DNA from: Glossina fuscipes | Lineage: Eukaryota > Arthropoda > Insecta > Diptera > Glossinidae | Length of the DNA: 64,000 bases | Direction of reading: 5' to 3' | NCBI RefSeq assembly: GCF_014805625.2 | Contig: NW_023998471.1 | Coordinates: forward strand, 56,835 to 120,834 | In this document: piece by piece, positions 23,204 to 32,880 of the stretch | Numbering within the stretch: the first letter of the stretch is position 1 | How the letters are laid out: each line of letters begins with the position of its first letter | Position numbers and translations under genes: made by a program | The notes under the pieces: generated by a model | The model's database searches: none | What the model was told of the DNA's origin: nothing | The model's input: the letters and a program-made list of their open reading frames with translations, nothing else

Positions 23204-24649
23204 TCATCTTCTTATTATAAGATGAGCTTCTCTTTCCAACATTGTAGCCAATTCTTCATCTGTATCAAATGTATCATTATCATAATCACGATCATATTCA
23301 TCCTCCCGTCTTGGTATGTGGTCTTTCGGTCTTGGAAATGGGTATTGTTCAATATAATGCTCCCTTCGTAATTCGCTCTGCTCTCTCTCTAACATTGCAC
23401 GCCATTCGTCATCATCATCATCCAACCATATTTCCTCTTCATCCTCGTCAAATCTGTACGGGTCCGACTCTGTGCTAGTCATGTCGTCAGTTGTTGTTGT
23501 TGGCCCATCACTTTCTTGCACTTCTCTCTCCAAACGTCCAATCCAATTATCATACTCTACTTCCTCCTTATAATCCCTTCGGTATTCGGGACTTGAACTG
23601 AGTCCCTCACTTGCTGATGTTCCGAACAATTGTTGCGCTTCTCTCTCCAATAGTGTAGACCACTCTTCTTCGCGTTTTAGTTCCTGCTCATAATCCTTTT
23701 TAGAGTCTGAAACGTGGCCTGGACTGAGTCGCTCATTTGCTGGTGTATATATTGAAGACCACCCCTCTTCGCGTTTTAGTTCCTGCTCATAATCCTTTTT
23801 AGAGTCTGAAACGGGGCCTGGAATGAGTCGCTCACTTGCTGGGGTATATATTGAAGACCACTCCTTCTCGCTTTTTATTTCCTGATCCACATCCCTTTTA
23901 GATTTATGGTTTGGAATGGGCTCTGGCGTGGGTTGCTGGCTTGCTGGTGGTCCAACTAATTGCTGCGCTTCTCTCTCCACCATTGCAAGTAGCTGCTCCT
24001 TTCCCATATCCCGCCTTTCAGCCCTATCAAGTTCAGTGCCCGATTCAAGTCCCTTACGAATTAGTGGTTCTTTCAATTGTTGCGCTTCTCTTTCCAATAT
24101 TGTATGCACCTCGCCCTGCACATCGTCTCTTTTTTGTTCAATAACTGGTTCGGGTAATTTAGAACCCGGTGATTCTTTTATTTGTTGCGCTTCTTTTTTC
24201 AATTTTTTATGCGAAACATCCTTTTTCATTTCCTGCGCATAAATCTTTCTGAGATCAGTGTCTGCTGCGTGTTGCTTTGATATTGTTGCCGTATCGCTTG
24301 CCATTGTGTTAATTAACTTTTCATCTTTCTTTTGCTTCTCACGCAACATTTTGGGAAGTAATTTGCCTGGAGGAGGAAGGATCACTTCCATTTTCATAGA
24401 TGCAAGCCTTTCTGGACCCTATGAATCAATTGAAGTGAATTTAGCAAACCTCTTAATTTGTTTTGTTTATTTAAAATTTAAACTTACATTATATATAATA
24501 TAAGCGATTCCAAACACTAAAAACAAAGCAAAGGTAAAAATTGCGATTTGAAAAGCTATATAGAATGCGGATCTAAAAACAAGTGAGACCACTGCACCTA
24601 ATAACAGCTCAACTAATTTATTGATGTTCTCTACCAGGGGGTTAGTCAT
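23204..24649 (-). CDS. Membrane-anchor/tail family, member 6 (458 aa)
   Basis: Exons 24488-24649 (54 codons) and 23204-24418, with a 69-nt phase-0 intron (GTAAGT...ATAG). I start at MTNPLVENINKLVELL, not the in-frame ATG further upstream, because member 7 starts MTNKLLEQISKL and the tiny uORF abuts this ATG. The hydrophobic run ends FALFLVFGIAYIIYN. The 404-aa tail differs from members 2-5. It has six or more copies of an LEREAQQL-type module spaced 30-60 residues, a 33-residue repeat containing SDSKKDYEQELKREE, a run of acidic residues (EEIWLDDDDDEW) and a final LEREAHLIIRR. The modules look helical and charged (coiled-coil-like). They echo the (M/I)LKREA modules of members 4 and 5. Function unknown. 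Confidence 0.8.
23670..23870 (-). repeat. 99-bp in-frame tandem repeat in member 6
   Basis: Two near-identical 99-bp copies starting near 23671 and 23770 (plus-strand CGCGTTTTAGTTCCTGCTC), encoding the KKDYEQELKREE segment, with a more diverged copy further on. Confidence 0.7.
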
Positions 24650-24657
24650 CCTTCCAT
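24646..24657 (-). promoter_or_regulatory. Three-codon uORF overlapping start of member 6
   Basis: Leader ATGGAAGGATGA: Met-Glu-Gly-stop, with TGA overlapping the main ATG. Confidence 0.55.
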
Positions 24658-25254
24658 TTCTTTTTAAATAGTTTTGCTTTTGGAATCGCAAATTTTGTTA
24701 AGTTTTAATTAAATTTAAATTTTAAATGTATGAAATTACAGGCAAAATGGACCAAACAAACTCCAAATAGTGCCCAACGGAAATTTCTACCTAAACAATT
24801 TTTTACGTTGACTATTTAATAATGAATTTTTGTTCTCTTTTTTGAGTTGAATTGAAATGGACTAAGCCAATAAAAAAAAATTTAGTTGAAAGCATTAATA
24901 AGAAAAGGAAATTTTTGAAACAATACTGACATCTTCTTCTTCTTCTTCCTTTTGACTATTCAGCGAGTCGCTAACCAATTGTTTATTAAAAAGAAGATAT
25001 TATATAAACGCAAAGTTCTTTTTCTGAGCTGTGATAATGTTGACAATTAATTTACGTTGTTGCTTAAAGTTAGATTCTTATCCTTTGTTGTTTGATGTTA
25101 GTAAATGCTTCCACACGCAAGGACACCCTAATTTTTTTTTTTTTTTTTTTTTTTGGACGCTGCGTTAAGATGGACTAAGCCGAAAGTGTCACCTTACAGT
25201 CGGCTTTTCCACGGGGTTAACATATTTTTACATCAATATCATTTTGTGAAAACG
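24658..25254. other. Intergenic, poly-T run
   Basis: No gene seen. A T-run of more than 20 bases lies at about 25132-25155 and a TTC microsatellite near 24930-24950. Confidence 0.5.
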
Positions 25255-25345
25255 TTTGCAACACTTAGAAGGAAGCTTCAGAGACTCCCAGAAGCGTATA
25301 TATACTTGATCAACATCAAATGCTGAACTGGTTTATTAGATGCTT
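25255..25345 (+). repeat. Dispersed repeat, head fragment
   Basis: Carries GGAAGCTTCAGAGAC followed by a TATATA stretch and TTGATCAACATCAAATGCTGA. The same ordered words occur at 35.98 kb and 45.23 kb, marking a dispersed family in this genome. A possible 3' end with GATGGGTATAAAA lies at about 26298. Confidence 0.55.
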
Positions 25346-25672
25346 GCAAATATTTTTAAAATTTTTTCACTTGAAAAAAGCATTTGAGAAAAATTTACGT
25401 AAGGTATATTAATTGAAATATATTCCGTAATTTTCTACGACTTTTCCCACCGCGTTGAAAGAACGATATTGGGTTGGCAGCGATCCACTAATCGAACCAT
25501 TTTCGCATTACTTCAGCGGAGCCGGCTATCAGCCAAGCCAAGCCATGTTGCTTCGATCTGTACAAGTGGTTATAAGAAGTGGTGAGTACGCTGGGTGTGG
25601 CAGAACGTCCTATTCGAGCTGCAAATGGGTTTGCGTGGGCAACTCATGCAACAAGTAGACAAAATGGCATTT

Positions 25673-25880
25673 TTAGTCAAGTTCCGACGTAGGTATTTTT
25701 TTGCTTTTGCGACTTTCCCATCGCATGTACATGTCTAGAAATAGTGGACTCGTCAATTGGTAAGCTGTTCGAAAGCTCTTCGATTCTCGGTTTTTGTCCG
25801 ATAAGTTTTGCAATTCATTGCTTTCGAATTTTTTGGGTCTTCCACGTTGCTTCTTATTATTGACAACCAATTCATGGGTT
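25673..25880 (-). pseudogene. Mariner-family transposase relic (DNA-binding region)
   Basis: The minus strand reads RGRPKKFESNELQNL in one frame and then, after a one-base shift, IDESTISRHVHAMGKSQKQ. Together these match the linker and second helix-turn-helix of mariner transposases. The rest of the element is not visible nearby. It is a separate subfamily from the element at 29.5 kb and is clearly dead. Confidence 0.65.
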
Positions 25881-26762
25881 TTAAACCAAAACTGATAACT
25901 GGGATGTGATCGAGAAGCACCGCTATAACATTCTAAAACTATGAGCTTTGGCAGCAGATTTCCTCAAATCAAACAACAAAAGCAGTGAAGGTCGAAAATG
26001 GAATTTTGAGTGCTCCGGGAGCGTATGTTGAATTACCCAATGATATTAAATAGAAGACTGTTATTTTGGATAAAGAAAGGTCAAAACTATTGGTATGAAA
26101 TTTAGAATTTGTAAATATTGCAAAATCTCGCATTCACGAAATCTCGCATTTGTACGAAAAACAGGTCAAATCGGTCAAAGAGCACTCTCACAGTATGTAA
26201 CAAGAACACTTCGGCTCTCAAAACCAAAAAATGGTAACTTTCCTAATTATTTATAACTTTCAACAGTATATGACCGCATGTTCTATTTTAGTTTAAAGGT
26301 GATGGGTATAAAATAGCCATAGCGGCGTTAGCTAAATACTTTTCAAGGAAAAATCCAGTAACAAAACACAAATATATTGGAAAGTTTATTATTCATATTT
26401 TGAATTTAAAACTGCTTTCGTAATAATTGCAAGTCATAAGAAGAAACGGACAAAAATATATGAGGCTCACGGCAACTGCCGTCCCTACTTCCATAAGACG
26501 CTGTTGTATATCTTGATCCTGACATCTCATTCATTCATGCTGTCATGTGCTATAGTTTCCGCGATGAGTATCGCATTTTCATTGCTTGTTATGGTTTTTT
26601 CGTAACACTTGATTTGCCTTTAACGGGGAAGTAAAATATTTTATTAGATTAGCCATTTTTTAGAACCAAGTAGCGATCGTGATAAGTAGCAACACTTTTT
26701 CTGCAGCCATATCAAAAGCTGAGAGCAGTGGATGAAATAAGTAGAAGCGCGTTTAATCCCTC
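25881..26762. other. Intergenic, no gene seen
   Basis: AT-rich. Around 26280-26310 a GATGGGTATAAAATAG word resembles the end of the dispersed repeat seen at 36.74 kb. Nothing else identified. Confidence 0.45.
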
Positions 26763-27130
26763 TTAATTAAGGTAGGAAGGCTTTATATCTTCCGGCTCAT
26801 ATTCTGTTTTTATCTCTCTACTCATCCGCGACGTTTGTGGTTGCTCATCATTCTCAAGTTCATCTTTAGATGGACGAATCAACCTTAGTGATACGTTACT
26901 TTCAGGATCCTACAAATTAAATGAAGTCGAAATGTTCTTCTTTTCTTTAAAAAATTTGAACTTACAAAATAAAATATAACGTAAGCGATTCCAAACACCA
27001 AACACAATGCAAGCAGAAACTTGATAATCTGAAGCACAAGGCACAGTGTAGAATTGATTGCGAACACTATAATGCATCTTAAAAATATTTCGCCAAGCTT
27101 ACTGATCTGTTCTAGTAGCTTGTTAGTCAT
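26763..27130 (-). CDS. Membrane-anchor/tail family, member 7 (103 aa, short tail)
   Basis: Exons 26966-27130 (55 codons) and 26763-26909, with a 56-nt phase-0 intron (GTAAGT...GTAG). Exon 1 starts MTNKLLEQISKLGEIFL and contains the long hydrophobic segment ending LALCLVFGIAYVIFYF, closest to member 6. Exon 2 encodes only 48 residues, DPESNVSLRLIRPSK at its start and EPEDIKPSYLN at its end, acidic overall and without repeats, closed by TAA. The start DPE parallels GPE at the start of member 6 exon 2. It may be a naturally short paralogue or one truncated by loss of the repeat region; the tail looks intact and polar. Confidence 0.7.
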
Positions 27131-27138
27131 CCTGCCAT
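27127..27138 (-). promoter_or_regulatory. Three-codon uORF overlapping start of member 7
   Basis: Leader ATGGCAGGATGA: Met-Ala-Gly-stop, with TGA overlapping the main ATG. Confidence 0.55.
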
Positions 27139-27539
27139 TTCTTTAGAAAGACTTTATTTTTTATTCAAAAATTTTTTGAACATAAAGGATTTAATTGTTC
27201 TTTTTATTCAGAAAACGGAAACACATTTAAATTTTCAAAATTCCAAATGATGGGGGCCTTGCAACTATATAATTTTTTTTTTCTTTTTTTTTAACGTTTT
27301 ATTTCATTCGGTAAGTTTGTTAAGTGACATGTAAAAAAAAAAATTTCAAAACGATACTGACATTTTGTCATCTCCTATAGTACAGTGTTGTCAGGAAGCA
27401 TTTCGTAATAAAATTTCGATTTGCCAAGTAGCAAGTCAAAGTGCTTCGGGAAAGTACCATACCTGAGTAATATAGAAACAAAATATAATATTTTCGATCT
27501 CTCCAATTGGTGTAAGGCAGATATAGCACGCTTCAGCGT

Positions 27540-27655
27540 TTAGTAGTTGTTCATCATCATCACACCATCATATATCCTCTTCACCCTTCTTCAATCTATA
27601 CTATTCAAACTCTGTTCTAGTCTTCCCATCCGCTGTTGGCCCGCCTTAAGATTTA
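27540..27655 (-). pseudogene. Decayed exon 2 remnant like member 6
   Basis: The plus-strand text TTCATCATCATCACACCATCA, CCTCTTCACCCTTCTTCAA and the following TGTTGGCCCGCC align in order with 23405-23510 in member 6, where the acidic EEIWLDDDDDEW region is encoded. Here stops and small indels interrupt every frame. It lies about 1.1 kb downstream of the member 8 exon 1, the same distance as in member 6, so it is probably the ruined tail of member 8. Confidence 0.6.
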
Positions 27656-28672
27656 GTGTCAATAAACCTTCTTTAAGCAATCAATAAAGAAAGATCCTTT
27701 TTGTAATATGTTATTGATTTCTCAGATCCATCTCAAATACATATTTCTCTCATAATTCAATTCAGATTACAATGGCTTGGCGAGCAGAATTGTAAATCGC
27801 TCGCTAATTTTTGATCTAGTTGTCGAAAAGAACGGGTAATTGCGGAAGAGTAAATTATTTTTATATCCAAAGGCAAACAATTGGTTTGAGGTCAACGAAG
27901 CTTATGAAAACTTTAAAATTGCAAGAATTTTGCTGAGAACGGAGAACAGGTTCACTTCAAGCAATAAATGGTAGCACAAGATCCCATCGCCCATCGTAAA
28001 ACTTAAAAAACTTGTCAATGAACTTAGATTTTGTCTTTCGCATACTAAGTTCTTCGTAAAAAATCGTTAAACCTGATCAGGCATAGAGACTACAACGGGA
28101 TCGGACAAGTGCTATTGAGTGGACCTCTAGCCGCGTAAGGTATCATTTGTTTTGCCGAATAGGAAGTATTAGGCCAACAACATTGATCTGTAATGAGCAT
28201 CTGGTTTTACTTCACTGACGACGAAAGAGAAGAAAACAATATTTTCAAGTCTTTAAACACTTACTCATGGGTAGTTGCTTCTTCTTCTTCTTTTCTATAG
28301 GAACCTCCACCGGCTAATTAAGTTTTATTCTGGGCTATTGAGCGAAGTTCATTCTAGGGGACCAATTGGAAATCGTGTTGAGCGAGTGACTCTAGCCTCG
28401 GACAAGTGAGATTGAATTTAGATTTCATTTTTTTTGTTTTCAATTAATTTTATAATTTAAGCTAATATTGAGCAAAACTCTGGCGTATTTTTATAGGTAA
28501 TTTCAAAATATATGTTACATAATTAGCCGCTTAAATATATATTTCTTCGGTACCCAAATATTTCGATTGCCATGCAAAAATATGATCTCGACATTTCAAA
28601 CACTGCGTTCTTTTAGAACATATACAAGTCACGCTGCGGTATCTGCACCCATCTAAGATCCAATAAATGCAC
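27656..28672. other. Intergenic or decayed gene body
   Basis: No intact frame. If member 8 once had a long exon 2, this interval would have held it, but I can only align the 27540-27655 piece. A TTC run lies at 28281-28295. Confidence 0.4.
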
Positions 28673-28708
28673 TTATAGTAGTTTAGTTTTTAAACAAGAA
28701 TTACTTAC

Positions 28709-28873
28709 AAGTTGAAAGATTCCCTCCCATATGCCAAATATACCAATTAAAATCACAACAAATTTAAATAGATCAGTTACGAGACCCCTCAATCCACCAA
28801 ACATACCGGTTAACAAACTATCGCCATAATTTTCAAAAACAAAACTTAGGTCGCGTAAAAATTCCCATGTCAT
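28709..28873 (-). pseudogene. Membrane-anchor/tail family, member 8 (exon 1, probably decayed gene)
   Basis: A 55-codon frame starting MTWEFLRDLSFVFENYG, with a hydrophobic run VTDLFKFVVILIGIFGIWEGIFQL and then a GTAAGT donor in phase 0, exactly the exon 1 plan of members 2-7. No convincing second exon follows. An acceptor giving a 54-nt intron would leave only seven codons. Another acceptor leaves an open 46-codon tail (28531-28671), but its 37-nt intron is too short for a fly. The tail probably decayed, with a remnant at 27540-27655. No tiny uORF is present before this ATG. It is the most diverged member. Confidence 0.5.
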
Positions 28874-29487
28874 GTTTACAATTCAAAATTTTTTTAATAT
28901 ATATGTCTATATGTATATATTTTTTTTTTTAATTTTTATTGAAATGTTTTGTGCTTTTTTTTAATGAAAAATAATAAGAAGGAAAGGAATAACAAGATTG
29001 CTTTAGTAAGTAACAAAAATATATTTACTTGCGAACGGATAAAAACATAACGCAAAATAAATTTTTTTTTGGTGTAAAACAGTTATTCACGTTATGAGTA
29101 AAAGTTTTAAAATCTTTAAAAAAAGCAGTACATGATTACCAGAAGCGGAACGATGCTTTTTGTATGAAATGATTCAAGCATTAAAGCAAAGGTGAAATTA
29201 TTAAGAATTATATGTAAAGACTAAGAATAGGTTAAATTTATTTTTCAGGAACTGGCAGGAGGGCAACAGTACAATTTCACCAACGGTACAATTTTAGTTT
29301 CCATGCTACGACGTAGGCGAGAACCAAGACCAACTTTTATTAAAAATGCAGTGGGCATCAAATTCCTTCCTTTCGCGTTTTTTATGACCTAATGAACAAA
29401 AAGAAAAAAAAGTACTTAAGTACATAGATACAATGGAGGCAGATACAATCCATTTGTAGTATTGCCAAGTGCGAGCAAATTGAATTA
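28874..29487. other. Intergenic, no gene seen
   Basis: AT-rich with T-runs at about 28920-28932. The small minus frame at 29306-29512 runs into the mariner end and is not a gene. Confidence 0.5.
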
Positions 29488-30774
29488 TTAGTTTGGGGAA
29501 AAAGAAATCCATTATTTTTATATGAACTTCAGGACTTTATTTAACATGCTTCGGATTATCCGATTTAGGTCAAATATGCACCGTTTTGTTGTATGATTTG
29601 TTGCCATTTTAAAGGTAACTTCAAAATGCCTCTCTCATAGAAGTCCTGGTCTCTATTTGCAAAAAACTCTAGTAGTCGATTTTCACAATCCTCCCTAGAT
29701 TCCAATTTTTTATCATTAAAGAAATTTTGCAATGCAAGAAAAAGATGATAATCGCTTGGTGCCAAGTCCGGACTGTATGGCGGATGCATTAAAACTTCCC
29801 AACCAAGCTCCCGAAGATTCTGGCGAGTCACTGTAGATGTGTGTGGCCTAGCGTTGTCCTGGTGGAACACGACACCTCACCTGTTGGCCAATTCTGGCCG
29901 TTTCTGGTCAATCGCTATCTTCAAACGGTCCAGTTGTTGACAGTAGAGATCAGAATTTAGCGTTTGGCCATATGGAAGCAACTCATAATAAATAATCCCC
30001 TTGCAGTCCCACAAAATGCATAGCAAAACTTTCCTGGCCGTAAGTTCTGGTTTGACCACCCTTTGAGGTGCTTCACCGCTCTTTGACCACGATCGTTTTC
30101 GCACAGGGTTATCGTATGTGATCCATTTCTCATTTCCAGTCACCATCCGTTTAAGAAATGGGTCTATCTCATTCCGTTTGGCCAAGGCTTCGCAGATGGA
30201 AATTCGATCCATCATGTTTTTTTGTGTTAATTGGTGTGGCACCCAAACATCGAGCTTCTTTTTGAATTCACCTTTGTGTAAATGGTTTAAAACTGTTTTG
30301 TGGTCGATTTTTAGCTCCTGGGCGATGTTACGCCTGCTAACATGCCGGTCTACTTCGATCATTTCTCCGATTTTATCAACATTTTCGACGACCGGCCTAC
30401 GTGGCGAGGTGCATCTTTAACATCAAAAATTTCTGAACGGAATCTACGAAACCAAAATTGCACATAATTGGCTGTTACAGTATCGGAACCATAAACACCA
30501 TTCACAATTTTAGCCGCCTGGCTTGCATTTTCGCCTTTGTCAAAGAACAACTGTAAAATGTACCGAATTTTCTCTTTGTTCACTTCCATTTTTAACACGC
30601 TGTAACTCACAACTGAATGCACCAAACAAAAAACAACAAAAGAATTTTTTTTACTGCGAAATGTCACCTTTCCAACGAGCATAAATCTGAAATTGTTTGA
30701 TCGACACTTTACGAGAAATCTATCAGTGCAGCCATCTACCGAAAAAATAATGGATTTCTTTTTCCCCAAACTAA
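29488..30774 (-). mobile_element. Full-length mariner element (1287 bp), transposase inactive
   Basis: Bounded by perfect 32-bp terminal inverted repeats at 29488-29519 and 30743-30774, each beginning TTAGTTTGGGGAAAAAG on its own strand and flanked by TA (29486-29487 and 30775-30776), the mariner target duplication. The length is typical of mariner (about 1.3 kb). The internal transposase is broken. The intact ends could still be recognised by a related active transposase in trans; that is inference. Confidence 0.93.
29565..30589 (-). pseudogene. Mariner transposase (broken)
   Basis: The frame opens MEVNKEKIRYILQLFFDKG at 30589, with the paired helix-turn-helix region and WFRRFRS linker of mariner transposases. 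A one-base frameshift lies at about 30395-30405, after DAPRH. The second part (29877-30362) has WVPHQLT and MVTGNEKWITYDN: the first catalytic Asp of the DD34D triad is Asn here (30132-30134). An in-frame TGA at 29877-29879 follows LANR. The last part carries HQDNARPHTS and PPYSPDLAPSDYH, with the other two catalytic Asp, and ends QNGAYLT. So there are at least three independent disabling lesions: frameshift, nonsense and catalytic change. Similar to the mellifera/Hsmar1-like side of the family, judged from memory. Confidence 0.92.
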
Positions 30775-31322
30775 TATTTCAAATTTTAAACGGAGCGAGC
30801 CGGCAGTTGCCCACGCCTGAGTCGAAAAGTTGTCTGGCTCACCAATTTAAATCCCTAACAGAACTAAAACTTACATTTCGTACCGTTCGCTAGTCCTAAT
30901 TAAAAATTAGAAAAAAGTCTTAATCGTATAGAGTTCGAAGACCAAGTTGGGCACGTTTCGTTGATTTGACTTACCCGCGAGTAATCGTGTATTTGTGCTA
31001 GGTAGATGTTAGAGCATACATGCTTTTTAAAAGCCAAATTATCGTACTGAGGCCGTTTTTTTATTACCGGTTTATATATGCTAATCAGGATAATTTTGAT
31101 CAGATTTAAGAAATGTATTTTTAACAGCAATATTTCTTTTTCAGAAAAATTGTAGCCAGTTCAAGATACAATCAATTGTCACAACAAGCGCCTACTACAC
31201 TCTAACGATTCTTTGAAGCGGAAAGAAAAAATGTTCCTATGGTGCTCAACAGCATTCAAGTTGCCAGAAACGATAGGCACATCTAAATTGCATCGAATGG
31301 AAACCTCAAACAGCGCGGATGC
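30775..31322. other. Intergenic, no gene seen
   Basis: Flanking DNA to the right of the mariner. The minus frame 30900-31130 lacks recognisable features. Confidence 0.45.
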
Positions 31323-31541
31323 CTAATGGAATCCGGATTCCATGAACGCTTTAGATAGTTCCGTAAATCCAAGAAGCTTTTGATAAATCGAAAAAATCCA
31401 ATCGTAGCCAAAGTCCTGCCACATACACATAAAGGTGGTCACGATCATTAAACCAATCGTATGGCGTAACGTGGAGAACAAGGAACATTTCTTCAAAATT
31501 ATATTACTTGCAGCTTTAAATCCGTTTTTTTTTTTGAACAC
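31323..31541 (-). CDS. Hypothetical 72-aa hydrophobic protein
   Basis: A minus-strand frame starting MFKKKNGFKAASNII and ending AFMESGFH, with a hydrophobic centre TIGLMIVTTFMCMW followed by FGYDWIFSIY. Codon use is varied and not dominated by AT-rich codons, so it may be real. The FG..WIF word and overall size recall exon 1 of the tandem family (member 8 has FGIWEGIF), but no GTAAGT donor sits at the expected place and the similarity is weak. It could be a very diverged relative, or chance. Confidence 0.3.
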   Translation of the reverse strand: MFKKKNGFKAASNIILKKCSLFSTLRHTIGLMIVTTFMCMWQDFGYDWIFSIYQKLLGFTELSKAFMESGFH

Positions 31542-31660
31542 ATCTTTTTCAAGCTTATTGTATTGCTAGGTGCTTCAACTTTCATATGGTGTCTAGTGAG
31601 CATTGTAGGAATTTTTTGATAAATTAAACTTTGCCGATTCGGTGACCAGTTTTGGAGTGN

Positions 31661-31669
31661 NNNNNNNNN
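31661..31669. other. Assembly gap (N run)
   Basis: A run of N marks an unresolved join; sequence on either side may not be truly adjacent. Confidence 0.95.
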
Positions 31670-32159
31670 CTCTTAAGGCGCAGTCAGTTAACAAAAGTGT
31701 GCTTGCAAAAAAGAATACATTTGTTTAAATCGATATTTCGTCATCATTTTGAGATTCATTGGTAGTATTGCTTTAATACTTACGTAAGTGTTCTTCCAAT
31801 TCTTGTCATTTATATTTCTTAAAAGCAAAAATAGGCAGAAGATATATGTACATATCTGTTTGTATATTTTCCCTGATTCCAATCAGCATTACCAAACATA
31901 TTCTCAGATGGATGGAATTTTTATACAAATTCATGCAAAAAAATAAACAAACCCATATGCTTTTCTCACTTGTTTGGCATTTTTACAAATTCTTGAGAAT
32001 ATATATGCGCTTACTCTCTGAAATTACCAAATTTTATACGCTTACTCTTTATAATTACCAAATTTTATACGAATACATGCAAAATTATCGAGAATTGTAA
32101 ACAAATAGAATTAGAGCGAACTGCGCTTATCGGTCTGATCAAACCGATTAATAATTATT
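31670..32159. other. Intergenic, no gene seen
   Basis: AT-rich sequence after the assembly gap, with short repeated words (ACCAAATTTTATACG twice near 32026 and 32057). Confidence 0.45.
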
Positions 32160-32358
32160 CGATGCCTTCATACCCTTGGCGAAAGGGTTTCTAGCTCAGA
32201 AAGCCGTCTTAACCCGATGCAATAGAGCTAGTAAGCCGGTGATTGTCGTTTCCGAGTTGTTAGAGTCGATGCGGTATAAACTTCGACTAACACAAGCGGA
32301 GATCTGCGATTTAGGTCATTCTTATTTGACGAAACATCGGAAGGTTAATGTAAAGTGA
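32160..32358 (+). pseudogene. Pyruvate kinase fragment
   Basis: The frame reads FLAQKAVLTRCNRASKPVI, then LLESMRYKLRLTQAEICDL. This matches the conserved pyruvate kinase region normally written FLAQK..I.RCN.AGKPVI followed by MLESM...PRPTRAE.SD. Only about 50 residues are recognisable, with substitutions at otherwise invariant sites (Thr for Met/Ile, Leu for Pro) and unrelated sequence on both sides. So it is a partial, decayed copy, perhaps of a retroposed or duplicated gene. Confidence 0.8.
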
Positions 32359-32419
32359 TGGCTAGATACACCATAATAATAATAATCATCGTGCTACTCC
32401 CAATAAGGGCTCTATAGTC

Positions 32420-32880
32420 TAAATAGTGGTGGCCGCATTTAAGCGATAGTAGTTTGAATAGTCAGTTCAACGCGAACAACGGTAGTTATAGTAATAGAAA
32501 GCAACAAAAGTGCAATTACAGCAGCCGTAGCACATTAACTCATATGCTCTATTGTTCGAAAAAAAATCCGTAAAATAGGTTCGACGACGACAAGTATTTT
32601 TCCAGCCCCTACAACCACGGCCGTTGATTTAACATACAAGCAATCATTCTACGATGACAGTACGGCTAAGGCCGATCATCAACTGTGTTCAAATAATTCT
32701 CGTCATCATTTTTCGCCACACACACACACACACACCTACACAGGATACGACTCCATCTCTATCTTATGCCTCTTTACAGAATTCAAATCAAAATTTGGTA
32801 TCTAGCTTAAGTGGTTGCGGTGCCGCGGGAGGACGTAGAGGAGGGAGTGCAGCCCACACCCACTCCCTTAACGACTAATA
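32420..32880 (+). pseudogene. Coding-like low-complexity remnant
   Basis: In successive frames the plus strand gives Ser/Asn/Thr/His-rich peptides: SSLNSQFNANNGSYSN, then STTTSIFPAPTTTAVDLTY, then after a CA microsatellite (32718-32736) TPSLSYASLQNSNQNLVSSL and GCGAAGGRRGGSAAHTHS. Base composition is higher in GC and third-position choice looks coding, but stops and shifts separate the pieces. It may be a decayed exon of a regulatory protein; I cannot name it. Confidence 0.3.

Noticed and set aside
25455..25658. 67-codon plus frame near the mariner relic
   Set aside because: Has better base composition than its surroundings but no recognisable motif; could be transposon debris.
28531..28671. 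Cysteine-containing 46-codon tail as exon 2 of member 8
   Set aside because: It would need a 37-nt intron, shorter than fly introns allow; other members use 53-71 nt.
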